Assembly (NCBI GenBank): GCA_041488095.1
Contig: JBGPOP010000045.1
Location: forward strand, 1-34,033
Source: DASYPQ01 sp041488095
Lineage (GTDB): Bacteria > Planctomycetota > UBA1135 > GCA-002686595
Direction: 5' to 3'
Length of the DNA: 34,033 nt
Made by a program: the position numbers and the translations under genes. Within the stretch, counting starts at the first letter, position 1. Each line of letters begins with the position of its first letter. Below are positions 1 to 7,102 of the stretch, piece after piece. The notes under the pieces are model-generated. The model saw nothing but the letters and a program-made list of their open reading frames with translations. It was not told where the DNA came from and ran no database searches.

Positions 1-1
1 A

Positions 2-643
2 ATCGCAGGCACCTTCCAGCTCGACGAGCTCGAGACCTTCGAGCATTCGAGGAGGCTCGCCCCACTGACCGTCCCGGTGCTCATCGAGCGCACGAGCTAC
101 TTCGTCCTGGACGTCCAGACCGCCCCTCTACCCTGCAGGGGCAGGCTTTCCGAGGCCGACCGGTTGCGCAAGGCGGAGCGAGAGCGGACCTCGGGCGTGC
201 GCAAGAGCGGATCGCGGGAGGCGGTCACGAAGTGCTTCCAGGCGTTAGCCACCGTTCACTCGCGCTCGGGCCCGGTCAAGGTCCAGACCGACCGCAAGCG
301 GACCTACGCGGGCATCCTCAAGCGCCAGTTTGCGGGCCGGCTCGTGCATCAGCGCGTCTCTTCCAGGGACAAGCGAGACTACAAGAACCCGCTCTTCCCG
401 ATCAATCACACCCTGGCGATGATGCGGGACGGGATCTCGAGGCTGGTGCGCAGGACCTGGGCGGCGTCGAAGCTGCGGGAGCGGCTCGAGCGTCACGCGT
501 GGATATGGATTGTGTGGCGCAACTACGTGCGCGGGATCACGAACCGCACGCCTTGGATCTCGCCGGCGATGGTCCTGGGCATCGAGGACGAGAAGTGGCG
601 GGTCGCCGAGATCTGCGCCTGGAAGGTGGCGCCCTCGACCTGA
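2..643 (+). CDS. IS1-like transposase, C-terminal part (5' end outside window)
   Basis: The frame is open from the first base, so the gene starts upstream of the window; the first in-window start codon (GTG at 77) falls inside the domain. The visible protein resembles the catalytic half of IS1-like DDE transposases common in Planctomycetes and Acidobacteria. An early LDE (seen around base 20) and a QTD before a RxTY segment (around base 285) fit the first two acidic catalytic residues. The C-terminal block NPLFPINHTLAMMRDGISRL, followed by a WIVWRNYVRG segment, is characteristic of this family. The end looks natural (TGA at 641). It converges on the ThuA gene with only about 30 bases between the two stops. 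No terminal inverted repeat could be identified at the right side, so whether the element is complete is unknown. Family assignment is from memory of conserved blocks. Confidence 0.62.
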   Translation: MAGTFQLDELETFEHSRRLAPLTVPVLIERTSYFVLDVQTAPLPCRGRLSEADRLRKAERERTSGVRKSGSREAVTKCFQALATVHSRSGPVKVQTDRKRTYAGILKRQFAGRLVHQRVSSRDKRDYKNPLFPINHTLAMMRDGISRLVRRTWAASKLRERLERHAWIWIVWRNYVRGITNRTPWISPAMVLGIEDEKWRVAEICAWKVAPST

Positions 644-673
644 TTCCTGGACAGCGGTGTGGGCCAGATTCCC

Positions 674-3600
674 TCACTTGCCGACTGGAGCGCCGCGCAG
701 CGTCGTCAGCCAGTCGACGAGGTCGGTGAGGTCCTCTCTCGAGATCGTCGACCACAGCCCGTCTGGCATCACCGAGGTGTCGAGCGTCCTGCGGCTGGCG
801 ACATCGGTCTTCTCGATCTTCTGCAGCTCCCCGTTCGTGTCGTAGAGATCGATCTCGTCGGCGGTCTCGCGCTGGACCATGCCGAAGAGGACGCGGCCGT
901 CCTCGAGCTCGAGCGAGGAGGAGCGGTAGCCCTCGGCGATGCGCTGAGAAGGCGTGAGGATCGAAGCGAGGATCTCGTCGCGGCCGTATTTCGCGCCGAT
1001 ATCGGAGAGGTCGGGGCCGACCTTCTCCCCGACGCCGAACACGGTGTGGCACCGGATGCACATGGCCCCGTCGCGCGACTTGCGGAAGGACTCGAAGCCG
1101 TGCACGGGATCGCCGCGGTGGCCGAGCGCGTAGCTGCGGTACTCCTCGAGGTCGGGCCGGTTCGCCTTGCGGGCGAAGAGCGGTCCGGTCGGATCGCCGG
1201 AGATCTTGGCGTTGAAGGACCATCCGCCGGTGCTGTTGCCGACGAGGAGGAGGATCGGGTTCGCGCCGGAGCGGAGCTTGACGCGGAAGCGATCCTCGTC
1301 GGCGGACCAGGCGCGGTTCCCCTTGAATTCGTGCGCGAGCTCGCCGTTCACCCAGACCGCGACCGAGTCGTCGCTGCCGATCGCGATATCCGCCTCGCGA
1401 TCGGAGGCCGAGCGGACCTCGGCGGCGGCGTAGGCGCTGACCTCGCTCGATTTCGAGAGGAGCTTCTCGAGATCGACGAAGCCGTCCTTGGGCTCAGCGC
1501 GGTGGTCGATCCAGGCGACGTCGGCGCCGGAAGCGCCCGGGTGCTTGCGGGCGAAGTCGAGCGTCTGACCGGCGAGCTTGGGCTCGTCACCGCGCTTGAA
1601 CGGACCGAGCAGGCGCCAATCGAGGATCGGTTGCGGCTCCTGGTAGACCATCTGGACCGCCGCGAGCTGGACCTCGTCGAGCCGGCCCTGCGCGCAGAGC
1701 GCCTCGAGATCGCCGCGCATGTCCTCACGCACGGCCGCGAGAGCCATGCGGCTCGCGTCCTGGACCGTCCTGTTCTTGCGATCGAGTCCGAGCAGATAGG
1801 CGGAAAGAGCGCGCGGATCGGGCGCAGCCGCCAGCGCCTGGATCGCTTCGGCGCGCGTCGCCTCGTCGTCGACGAGGGGAAGGAGCTTCGGCGTCTCGTC
1901 GCGGAGCTTCAAACGGCCGAAAGCGCGGATGGCCGCGAGGCGCACGTCCAAAGATGGATCGCGGAGGAGGGGCTCCAGCTTCCCCGCGGACACCTCGCCA
2001 TCGATGTCGACGATCGCCGCCGCGGCCGCGACGCGGATCTTCTCGTCACCCTGACCGAGGCGCCGCGCCACGACGGCCGACGTCCGGGGCTCCTTCAGGC
2101 GTGCGAGCGCGAGCAAACACGGCACGACATGAGTGGCCGGTGCCGCCGGGTCGTCTGCGACCGAAGACAGGAGATCGACCATGCTCGCCGTGCGGATGGT
2201 GCAGGCGGTGTCGATCGCGAGCCTGCGAACGGCCTCGTGGGACATGGGACCTCGAACGATCGATCCGAGGAGCTCCGTCGCGTTCTCGTCCTTCAGCGCG
2301 CCGAGGACGTCGAGGAGGAGGGCGCGAATCTCGTCGTGGCTCTCCTTCCCCCATCGCGCGCGAATGAGCGGCAGCGCGTCGCGATCGCCCATGTCCCGCA
2401 GGGCTGCGAGGCTCGCGCTCCTCGGTTCGGGCCGGGCATCGTCGAGGTGTTCGCGGACGGTCCTCCGGATTCCTTCCGAGCACTCCCAGTCGATCGTGTG
2501 CGACGGCGGCGGCGACTTCGCGGGCTGGATGCTCCACCACTTGCCATCCCAGGGCTCGGGCTTGCGGTAGAGGTCGGCGAGAACATCGATGGCTGCGGCA
2601 CGCAACCCGGGAAGGAGGCGCTGCGAGGCCGACCGGGTGGCCATCTCGACTGCTCCGGGATCGTACGCACCGCGCAGTGCGCCGAGGAGCTCGTGCCAGG
2701 CTCTCGGGTCAGGGTAGTACCTGAGGCGCCGGATCGACTGCACGACGAGCGTCCTCAGGAATCGGTCGGCATCGCCCACAGCCGGGCCCTGCAATCGAGT
2801 CGCCAAGAGTTCCATCTGCGCCGCGAGGAACTCGCCCGCCTTCGATCGGTGCTCCGCATCGGCGGAGCCGAGCGCGATGACCATCTCCTTGGTGACGAAG
2901 CGAGGGAACTCGTCCAGCCCCGGATGGCCGTACTCTCCCATGTTCTCGACGAACCGTGGCCCGAGCGCACGGACAGCCTGCTCAGAGAGGGCCCAGTCCG
3001 CGTGCAATCCGAGATCGAGATCGAGGGGACGGTCCGAAGTATCGATCGCCGACCGAGCCCAGAGGGCGTGCCTCTGCCGTCGCTCCTCGGCCAGATTTGC
3101 CGGGGATCGACCCCGCGCTCCCTCGAGCACGCTGCGAAGCCTGGGAACCACCTCGGTGCCTCTCCGAGCCAGCTCACGCTGGGCGCGCAACCGATGGCTG
3201 AAGCTCGCATCCCCGAGCGCTGCGACGAGCCCGTCGACGTCCTTCGGCAGCGGTTTCGCCACGCTCGGAACGTGCGCATCGTCGTCCGCGCGGCGGATCC
3301 GCCACAGCCGTCCGGCTTCCTTCGGGTTCGTCCAGCCGTCGTAGCCCCAGTCGGAGATGTAGAGGAACCGCCCGTCGGGCGACTCGCACACATCTAGCGG
3401 CTTGAACGCCTGGACATCGCCCGCGCGCACGAAGTCCTCCGCCGTCTTCACCTTGAACGTCGCCCCGTCGGGCTCGAGCACGAAGCGCCGCAGCGCGCCC
3501 TTGCCCCACTCGCAGAAGAAGAGGTTCCCCTGGTAATACTCCGGCCATGCTGCCTCCCGGTACACGAGCCCGCCCGTCGGCGACCCTCCCCCGTACTCCG

Positions 3601-5233
3601 CCATGCACGGCAGCATCCGATCCTGGTGTTCGTGGTAGTCCCACGGATAGCCGTAGTACCCCCCGACCACGATGTGCGTGAGCCGCGTCCACCAGCCCAG
3701 CCCGTCGTCGGTGTTGTCATACGTGAACATCTCGCCGCGCTCGTCGATCGCGACGTCGAGCACGTTGCGCAATCCCGTCGCGACGATCTCGAGCCCGCTC
3801 CCGTCCGGCCTCACCCGCACGACGCCGCCTCCGCGCAGCTGGATCGTCGAGCCGTCCGTCCCGTGCGCGCCCGGGATGCCCTTGTCCCCCACCGAGATGT
3901 AGAGGAACCCGTCCATCCCGAGACGGACGCCCGACACGATGTGGTCGTTGAACCCGCCCGGGAACCCGGGCGCGGGCGGGCCGAGATCGGTGAGAATCTC
4001 GCTGCGCTCCTCCGCCACCCCGTCGCCGTCCGCGTCGCGGAGCCGCGTCAGGTGCGGCATGTTCATCACGTACACCGCGCCGTCGACCTCGGCCATCCCC
4101 ATCACCGCGAAGAGCTTCTCGGCGAAGACCGTCTTCTCGAAGCCGCCGCCCTCCTTCCACCGCAGCCGGATCACGCGGTCGAGCGGCTGATCCGTCGGCC
4201 CGGGCATGTCCATCCGGTCCTCGCCGACGAGGAGCGATCCATCCGGGAGGCAGGTGTTCGAGCTCGGCCAGAGGATCTCCGGCTCCTCGGCGATCAGGTC
4301 GACCGCGAAGCCGTCGGGGACGAGCGGGAGCGCGCGCTGTGGGGGCTTTTCGCCGCCTTCCTTCTTGTCTTCCTTCTTCTCTTCCTTCTTCTCGGGGCCC
4401 TTCGGCGCGCCCTGGCCGGTCTGCGACGCGTCCTCGGGGATCCGCATCGCCCAGCGGAATCCGCCATCGAGCAACCCAAGGAAGCGCTCGTCCTTCCACA
4501 GCTCCGGCCGGTGCCCGAGCGCGGTGTAGAACACGCGCCCCTTGCCGTAGTCCTTGCACCACGCGAGCGCGAAGTCGCCGTCCTTGCGGTGCACCGCATC
4601 GACCTTCAGGTCGACCGACGACGTGTCGAGCGAGAGCAGCACGTGGAGCTTCTTGCGATCGTACGGCGCCTTGTACTGGTAGATCTCGTCGGTGACCTTG
4701 AAGCCCTCACCGAGGTGCTTCGTCGCCGGGTTCTCGCGGTCCTCCACCTTCACCCGGATCTCCTGGTGCCAGGGGTGCCCGTCGAAGTACGCGCCGATCA
4801 TCTCCCCGTACTCGGGCACTTTGTAGAAGGTGTCCGCCGCGCAGTGCGCGCCGGCGAACGCTCCGCCCTTCTTCACGAAGTCGAGCAGCGCCTCGCGCTC
4901 GTCCTTCGACAGCGGCAGCTCGCCGGTCGTGTAGAAGAAGACGAGATCGATCTTGGCCAGCTTCTCGGGCGTGAAGTCGTGCTCGTCGCGCGTCACCACA
5001 GCCTCGAACCGGCCGGTCTTCTTCCCCAGGTCGACGAGCGTGCGCTCGACGAGCGAGAGCTCCTCGGGCTTCTCGCGCTTGACGACCTCGTGCTCGAACC
5101 CGGCCGAAACCGTGTACACCAGCACGCGTCTCGGCGCGCGCGCCACGGCCTCCTTCTTCTGTGCCCAGGCCGGATGCGCTCCGGCGATCACCGCTGCCAA
5201 CCCGATCCAGCCGCGCAGGAGGTGGATGTCCAT
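674..5233 (-). CDS. Secreted ThuA / beta-propeller / HEAT / haem-binding (CxxCH) protein
   Basis: A 1519-residue multidomain exported protein typical of Planctomycetes. From the chosen ATG (5233) there is a signal peptide (about residues 1-24, ending in AWAQ). A ThuA (trehalose-utilisation-like, glutamine-amidotransferase fold) domain covers about 30-262. A Lys/Glu-rich linker (about 278-295) precedes a glucose/sorbosone-dehydrogenase-like propeller (about 305-655), then HEAT-like repeats (about 665-1195). A jelly-roll or PA14-like segment (about 1205-1350, with GSDDSVAVWVNGE) comes before a terminal PVC-type haem domain with CIRCH at residues 1392-1396. The open frame extends 32 codons further upstream (to 5329), but that stretch overlaps the terminator hairpin and would bury the signal peptide, so 5233 is preferred. 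A TATCCT box lies 7 bases upstream, suggesting a leaderless mRNA. Probable role: periplasmic oxidation or breakdown of a carbohydrate with electron transfer to the haem domain; substrate unknown. Confidence 0.9.
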   Translation of the reverse strand: MDIHLLRGWIGLAAVIAGAHPAWAQKKEAVARAPRRVLVYTVSAGFEHEVVKREKPEELSLVERTLVDLGKKTGRFEAVVTRDEHDFTPEKLAKIDLVFFYTTGELPLSKDEREALLDFVKKGGAFAGAHCAADTFYKVPEYGEMIGAYFDGHPWHQEIRVKVEDRENPATKHLGEGFKVTDEIYQYKAPYDRKKLHVLLSLDTSSVDLKVDAVHRKDGDFALAWCKDYGKGRVFYTALGHRPELWKDERFLGLLDGGFRWAMRIPEDASQTGQGAPKGPEKKEEKKEDKKEGGEKPPQRALPLVPDGFAVDLIAEEPEILWPSSNTCLPDGSLLVGEDRMDMPGPTDQPLDRVIRLRWKEGGGFEKTVFAEKLFAVMGMAEVDGAVYVMNMPHLTRLRDADGDGVAEERSEILTDLGPPAPGFPGGFNDHIVSGVRLGMDGFLYISVGDKGIPGAHGTDGSTIQLRGGGVVRVRPDGSGLEIVATGLRNVLDVAIDERGEMFTYDNTDDGLGWWTRLTHIVVGGYYGYPWDYHEHQDRMLPCMAEYGGGSPTGGLVYREAAWPEYYQGNLFFCEWGKGALRRFVLEPDGATFKVKTAEDFVRAGDVQAFKPLDVCESPDGRFLYISDWGYDGWTNPKEAGRLWRIRRADDDAHVPSVAKPLPKDVDGLVAALGDASFSHRLRAQRELARRGTEVVPRLRSVLEGARGRSPANLAEERRQRHALWARSAIDTSDRPLDLDLGLHADWALSEQAVRALGPRFVENMGEYGHPGLDEFPRFVTKEMVIALGSADAEHRSKAGEFLAAQMELLATRLQGPAVGDADRFLRTLVVQSIRRLRYYPDPRAWHELLGALRGAYDPGAVEMATRSASQRLLPGLRAAAIDVLADLYRKPEPWDGKWWSIQPAKSPPPSHTIDWECSEGIRRTVREHLDDARPEPRSASLAALRDMGDRDALPLIRARWGKESHDEIRALLLDVLGALKDENATELLGSIVRGPMSHEAVRRLAIDTACTIRTASMVDLLSSVADDPAAPATHVVPCLLALARLKEPRTSAVVARRLGQGDEKIRVAAAAAIVDIDGEVSAGKLEPLLRDPSLDVRLAAIRAFGRLKLRDETPKLLPLVDDEATRAEAIQALAAAPDPRALSAYLLGLDRKNRTVQDASRMALAAVREDMRGDLEALCAQGRLDEVQLAAVQMVYQEPQPILDWRLLGPFKRGDEPKLAGQTLDFARKHPGASGADVAWIDHRAEPKDGFVDLEKLLSKSSEVSAYAAAEVRSASDREADIAIGSDDSVAVWVNGELAHEFKGNRAWSADEDRFRVKLRSGANPILLLVGNSTGGWSFNAKISGDPTGPLFARKANRPDLEEYRSYALGHRGDPVHGFESFRKSRDGAMCIRCHTVFGVGEKVGPDLSDIGAKYGRDEILASILTPSQRIAEGYRSSSLELEDGRVLFGMVQRETADEIDLYDTNGELQKIEKTDVASRRTLDTSVMPDGLWSTISREDLTDLVDWLTTLRGAPVGK

Positions 5234-5240
5234 GCCCACG

Positions 5241-5246
5241 AGGATA
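5241..5246 (-). promoter_or_regulatory. -10-like TATCCT box for the ThuA gene
   Basis: Reading the minus strand, TATCCT is followed by 7 bases and then the ATG at 5233. That spacing would put the transcription start at or next to the start codon, consistent with a leaderless transcript. No Shine-Dalgarno sequence is seen in the 7 bases. Confidence 0.4.
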
Positions 5247-5287
5247 ACGACTCCCGCCTTGGGTGAGTCGGCCACTGCCCCAGGCGG

Positions 5288-5338
5288 AAAAAGGAAACGG
5301 GCATGCCGCAGAGGATCAGTCCGCGGCATGCCCGTTTC
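5288..5338 (-). terminator. Strong intrinsic terminator at the 3' end of the putative ncRNA
   Basis: A perfect 16-bp inverted repeat (arms GAAACGGGCATGCCGC at 5294-5309 and its exact complement at 5323-5338) has a 13-base loop that can form three extra pairs. On the minus strand the hairpin is followed by two C and then five T (5292-5288), a classical rho-independent arrangement. On the plus strand no T-run follows, so it acts in the minus direction only. It lies upstream of the ThuA start, so it terminates something transcribed from higher coordinates, where the only candidate is the structured RNA. Confidence 0.8.
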
Positions 5339-5653
5339 GACCTCACCGAGTGAGGTACGGAGTTGGGCGCGAGGGCCTCGCGTTCGTCCCCTACAGAGCT
5401 TTGAGACATACCGGCGGCTTCGGCGCAGCGCTTAAGACGCGCGCTCGCTCCTCGTAGGACGTTGCCCCGACCTCCAGGGCTTCCCGATCCGGGCGGTAGC
5501 GCTTCCTGTGATGTTCAGCGCTCCCCTCCAGGCCTCTCTCGAGGCCCCTCGAGGGTCTTCCTCACCCGGCCTGGCGGCTCCCGGAGTCGCTGCTCCAGGT
5601 CCGCATCCCTCTTGGCCTTGGGCTCGTCTTGCGAGTCTTCACCGCTGGTCTCC

Positions 5654-6214
5654 TCGCGGGTTGCGTCCCCCCGCGATGGCTCTCCTGAGGTTCGGCGTCT
5701 CCACAGCACATCAGGCCCTGCCGATCGCCCTCGGGTCTTGCGTCCCGATTGCATCCGCCTCCTGGGTTCGTCCCACTTGGCGGCTTGGTCCCGGCTTGGC
5801 CCTGCCGACGGATCCGGTGTCGGCGGCGCTCGCGAGATTCCCCTCTCGAAGCTTGCCCCCGCCCGGATCGGTACCGGTTTCCCGGCCCATGCCCTCCTGC
5901 GGTTCCACGTCGGCATTCCAGGCTCGACGTGCGCCGTTTCAGGGCTTCGATCCCCGGACGAAGTGGCTCGAGGTCCTGGAACGACCTCGCGCAGCTTCCT
6001 CAGGGTTCCCCTCTAGGGTCTTCTCCTCCACCGCCCTGGCTCACGGTTTCTTTCCCGGGCCATCCTCTCGTGCGCTTTCCGCACCGTCCACCGTCGGTGG
6101 ACGACACGCGGCGCTCCAGAGTCTTGCGTAGCGGCAGAATCGGCTTGCCGTCTCCGGCTGCCAACCCTTCTGGGTTCTTCGACCTTTCGGTCGCGCGGGG
6201 TTCGTCCCCCGCGC
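5654..6214 (-). repeat. Four hairpins sharing an ACG(C)AA loop on a G-run/C-run stem
   Basis: In the minus-strand RNA, four hairpins present nearly the same loop between a run of G and a run of C. They are at 6193-6214 (loop GACGAA, 8-bp stem), 5763-5775 (loop ACGAA, 4-bp stem), 5731-5748 (loop ACGCAAGA, 5-bp stem) and 5654-5676 (loop GGGACGCAA, 7-bp stem). A fifth GGGGACGAAC copy (5382-5391) lacks the C-run partner. The stems differ in sequence outside the core, so the loop is what is repeated. Confidence 0.55.
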
Positions 6215-6451
6215 CCAACTCCTGTTCTCAAGGATCGACGGCGCGCGCGTTTCACACCGCAGCCGGTTTCGCGCGTCGTTGCGCGCGACGTCCGCTCTTC
6301 TAGCTCAGCGCGCGATGCGCGGGCAACGAAAAAGAGCGCGGGGAACAGGGAAAATGTGCGTAGGTCGCGAGCATGCAAGGCACGTTCCGCGGACGCGCTG
6401 CGCGGACATGCTTCTCGCTTCGACGAGCGTGTGATCCGGTCTCTCCACAGC

Positions 6452-6478
6452 TTTCCACATTCCTCGCGCGTGTGGAAA
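6452..6478. repeat. Inverted repeat TTTCCACA-N11-TGTGGAAA
   Basis: Perfect 8-base arms at 6452-6459 and 6471-6478 are separated by 11 bases, so the arm centres are 19 bases apart, about two helical turns. A related CTCCACA lies just left (6443-6449). The arms resemble DnaA boxes (the right one, read as TTTTCCACA, differs from TTATCCACA at one base). The position between the putative ncRNA and archease/rtcB would suit an operator for either transcript. Function not shown. Confidence 0.35.
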
Positions 6479-6768
6479 ACTTGGTTGCGCGCGTTCCATT
6501 GTGGTCTCCTTCAAGCGCTCCACGAGGGCCTGCGTTGTATGAGCGATCTCTCTTCGCGTTCGTGGAGAACTTGTGGGGCCATCCGTGGGAACGAAGCTTT
6601 GGAACGGGGATTGGAAGGGAACGCGAGATGAACACCGGAGAGAACCCGACCGGAGCACCCAGTTAGGCGAGCTGTGGGACCTTTGTCCACGGTTTCGACA
6701 TCGGCGTCCGCCGGAAGGGCCCTTCGCTCGCGCGTGCCTTCGAGCAGGTCGCTCTCGCGCTGACGAGC

Positions 6769-7080
6769 GTGGTCGCGGATCCCGCGCGGGTGAAGCCCGA
6801 GCAGGAGGTCGCCATCGAGTGCAGCGCGCACGATCACGAGCTGCTCCTCCTCGAATGGCTCGACGCGTTGATCTACGAGATGGCGACGCGGCGCATGCTG
6901 TTCTCGCGCTTCGACGTCGCGATCGAGGAGGGCCGCTTGCGGGCGCGCGCCTTCGGCGAGACCGTCGACGTCGCGCGCCACCAGCCCGCGGTCGAGGTCA
7001 AGGGCGCGACCTGCACCGAGCTGTCGGTCACGCGCGGCGAGGACGGGGTCTGGAGCGCGCAGTGCGTCGTCGACGTGTGA
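6769..7080 (+). CDS. Archease, RtcB cofactor (N-terminal part separated by an in-frame amber codon)
   Basis: Archease speeds guanylylation and turnover of the RNA ligase RtcB, encoded 22 bases downstream. The translated part contains the family blocks DPARVKPEQEV, LLLLEWLDALIYEMATRRM, FGETVDVARHQPAVEVKGAT and the QCVVDV end. However, the conserved N-terminus (HGFDIGVRRKGPSLARAF, about 6688-6741, including the acidic residue of the HxxDIG motif) lies upstream in the same frame and has no ATG, GTG or TTG before the GTG at 6769. Going further up, the frame meets TAG at 6664-6666. Beyond that is an ATG at 6628 with a good ribosome site (GGAAGGGA). A full-length archease of usual length (about 140 aa) would therefore run 6628-7080 through the amber codon, or start at a non-standard codon after it. 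From GTG 6769 only 103 residues are made, lacking a metal-site residue. Confidence 0.82.
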   Translation: MVADPARVKPEQEVAIECSAHDHELLLLEWLDALIYEMATRRMLFSRFDVAIEEGRLRARAFGETVDVARHQPAVEVKGATCTELSVTRGEDGVWSAQCVVDV

Positions 7081-7102
7081 GGCGCCGGAGGAGACTGCAT
7101 CG

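Larger units (their letters stand above)
5288..6300 (-). ncRNA. Putative large structured non-coding RNA (~1 kb), family not recognised
   Basis: No frame in this stretch gives a protein-like sequence; the short ORFs are Arg/Pro/Ser-rich and mutually overlapping. Base by base, the minus strand contains a dense series of perfect hairpins. Plus-strand coordinates: 5340-5356 (7 bp), 5531-5546 (6 bp, GAGA loop), 5654-5676 (7), 5731-5748 (5), 5763-5775 (4), 5804-5824 (6), 5833-5848 (5), 5906-5931 (7), 5969-5989 (7), 6070-6084 (5), 6085-6103 (8), 6133-6162 (5), 6163-6176 (5, AGAA loop), 6181-6192 (4, GAAA loop), 6193-6214 (8) and 6269-6288 (7). Several abut directly, and two loops are GNRA. A 13-bp perfect pairing joins 6210-6222 to 5359-5371, closing nearly the whole element, and a strong terminator follows. 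I see no RNase P, tmRNA, SRP or 6S signature. The 5' end is approximate; only a weak promoter candidate (TTGCAT near 6375) was seen. Confidence 0.62.

Noticed and set aside
659..3397. 912-codon open frame on the plus strand
   Set aside because: It is antisense to the ThuA/HEAT protein and its composition is Arg/Ala/Glu-rich shadow sequence typical of high-GC DNA; no domain is recognisable.
5288..6300. RNase P RNA, tmRNA, 4.5S or 6S RNA
   Set aside because: None of the universal signatures (GAGGAAAGTCC/ACAGAA of RNase P, a tRNA-like end, GGAAGCAGCC of SRP) is present, and the length is wrong.
5462..6303. Several plus- and minus-strand ORFs of 100-200 codons in the intergenic kilobase
   Set aside because: Overlapping frames with Pro/Arg/Ser-rich content, no ribosome sites and no motif; the hairpin pattern explains the region better.
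6628..6666. Independent 12-codon leader peptide before archease
   Set aside because: Possible, but the same reading frame continues directly into the archease N-terminus, so a disrupted start is the simpler explanation.
6441..6690. Chromosomal replication origin
   Set aside because: DnaA-box-like words cluster, but there is no dnaA, dnaN or other origin gene nearby, no AT-rich unwinding stretch, and no box matches the TTATCCACA consensus exactly.
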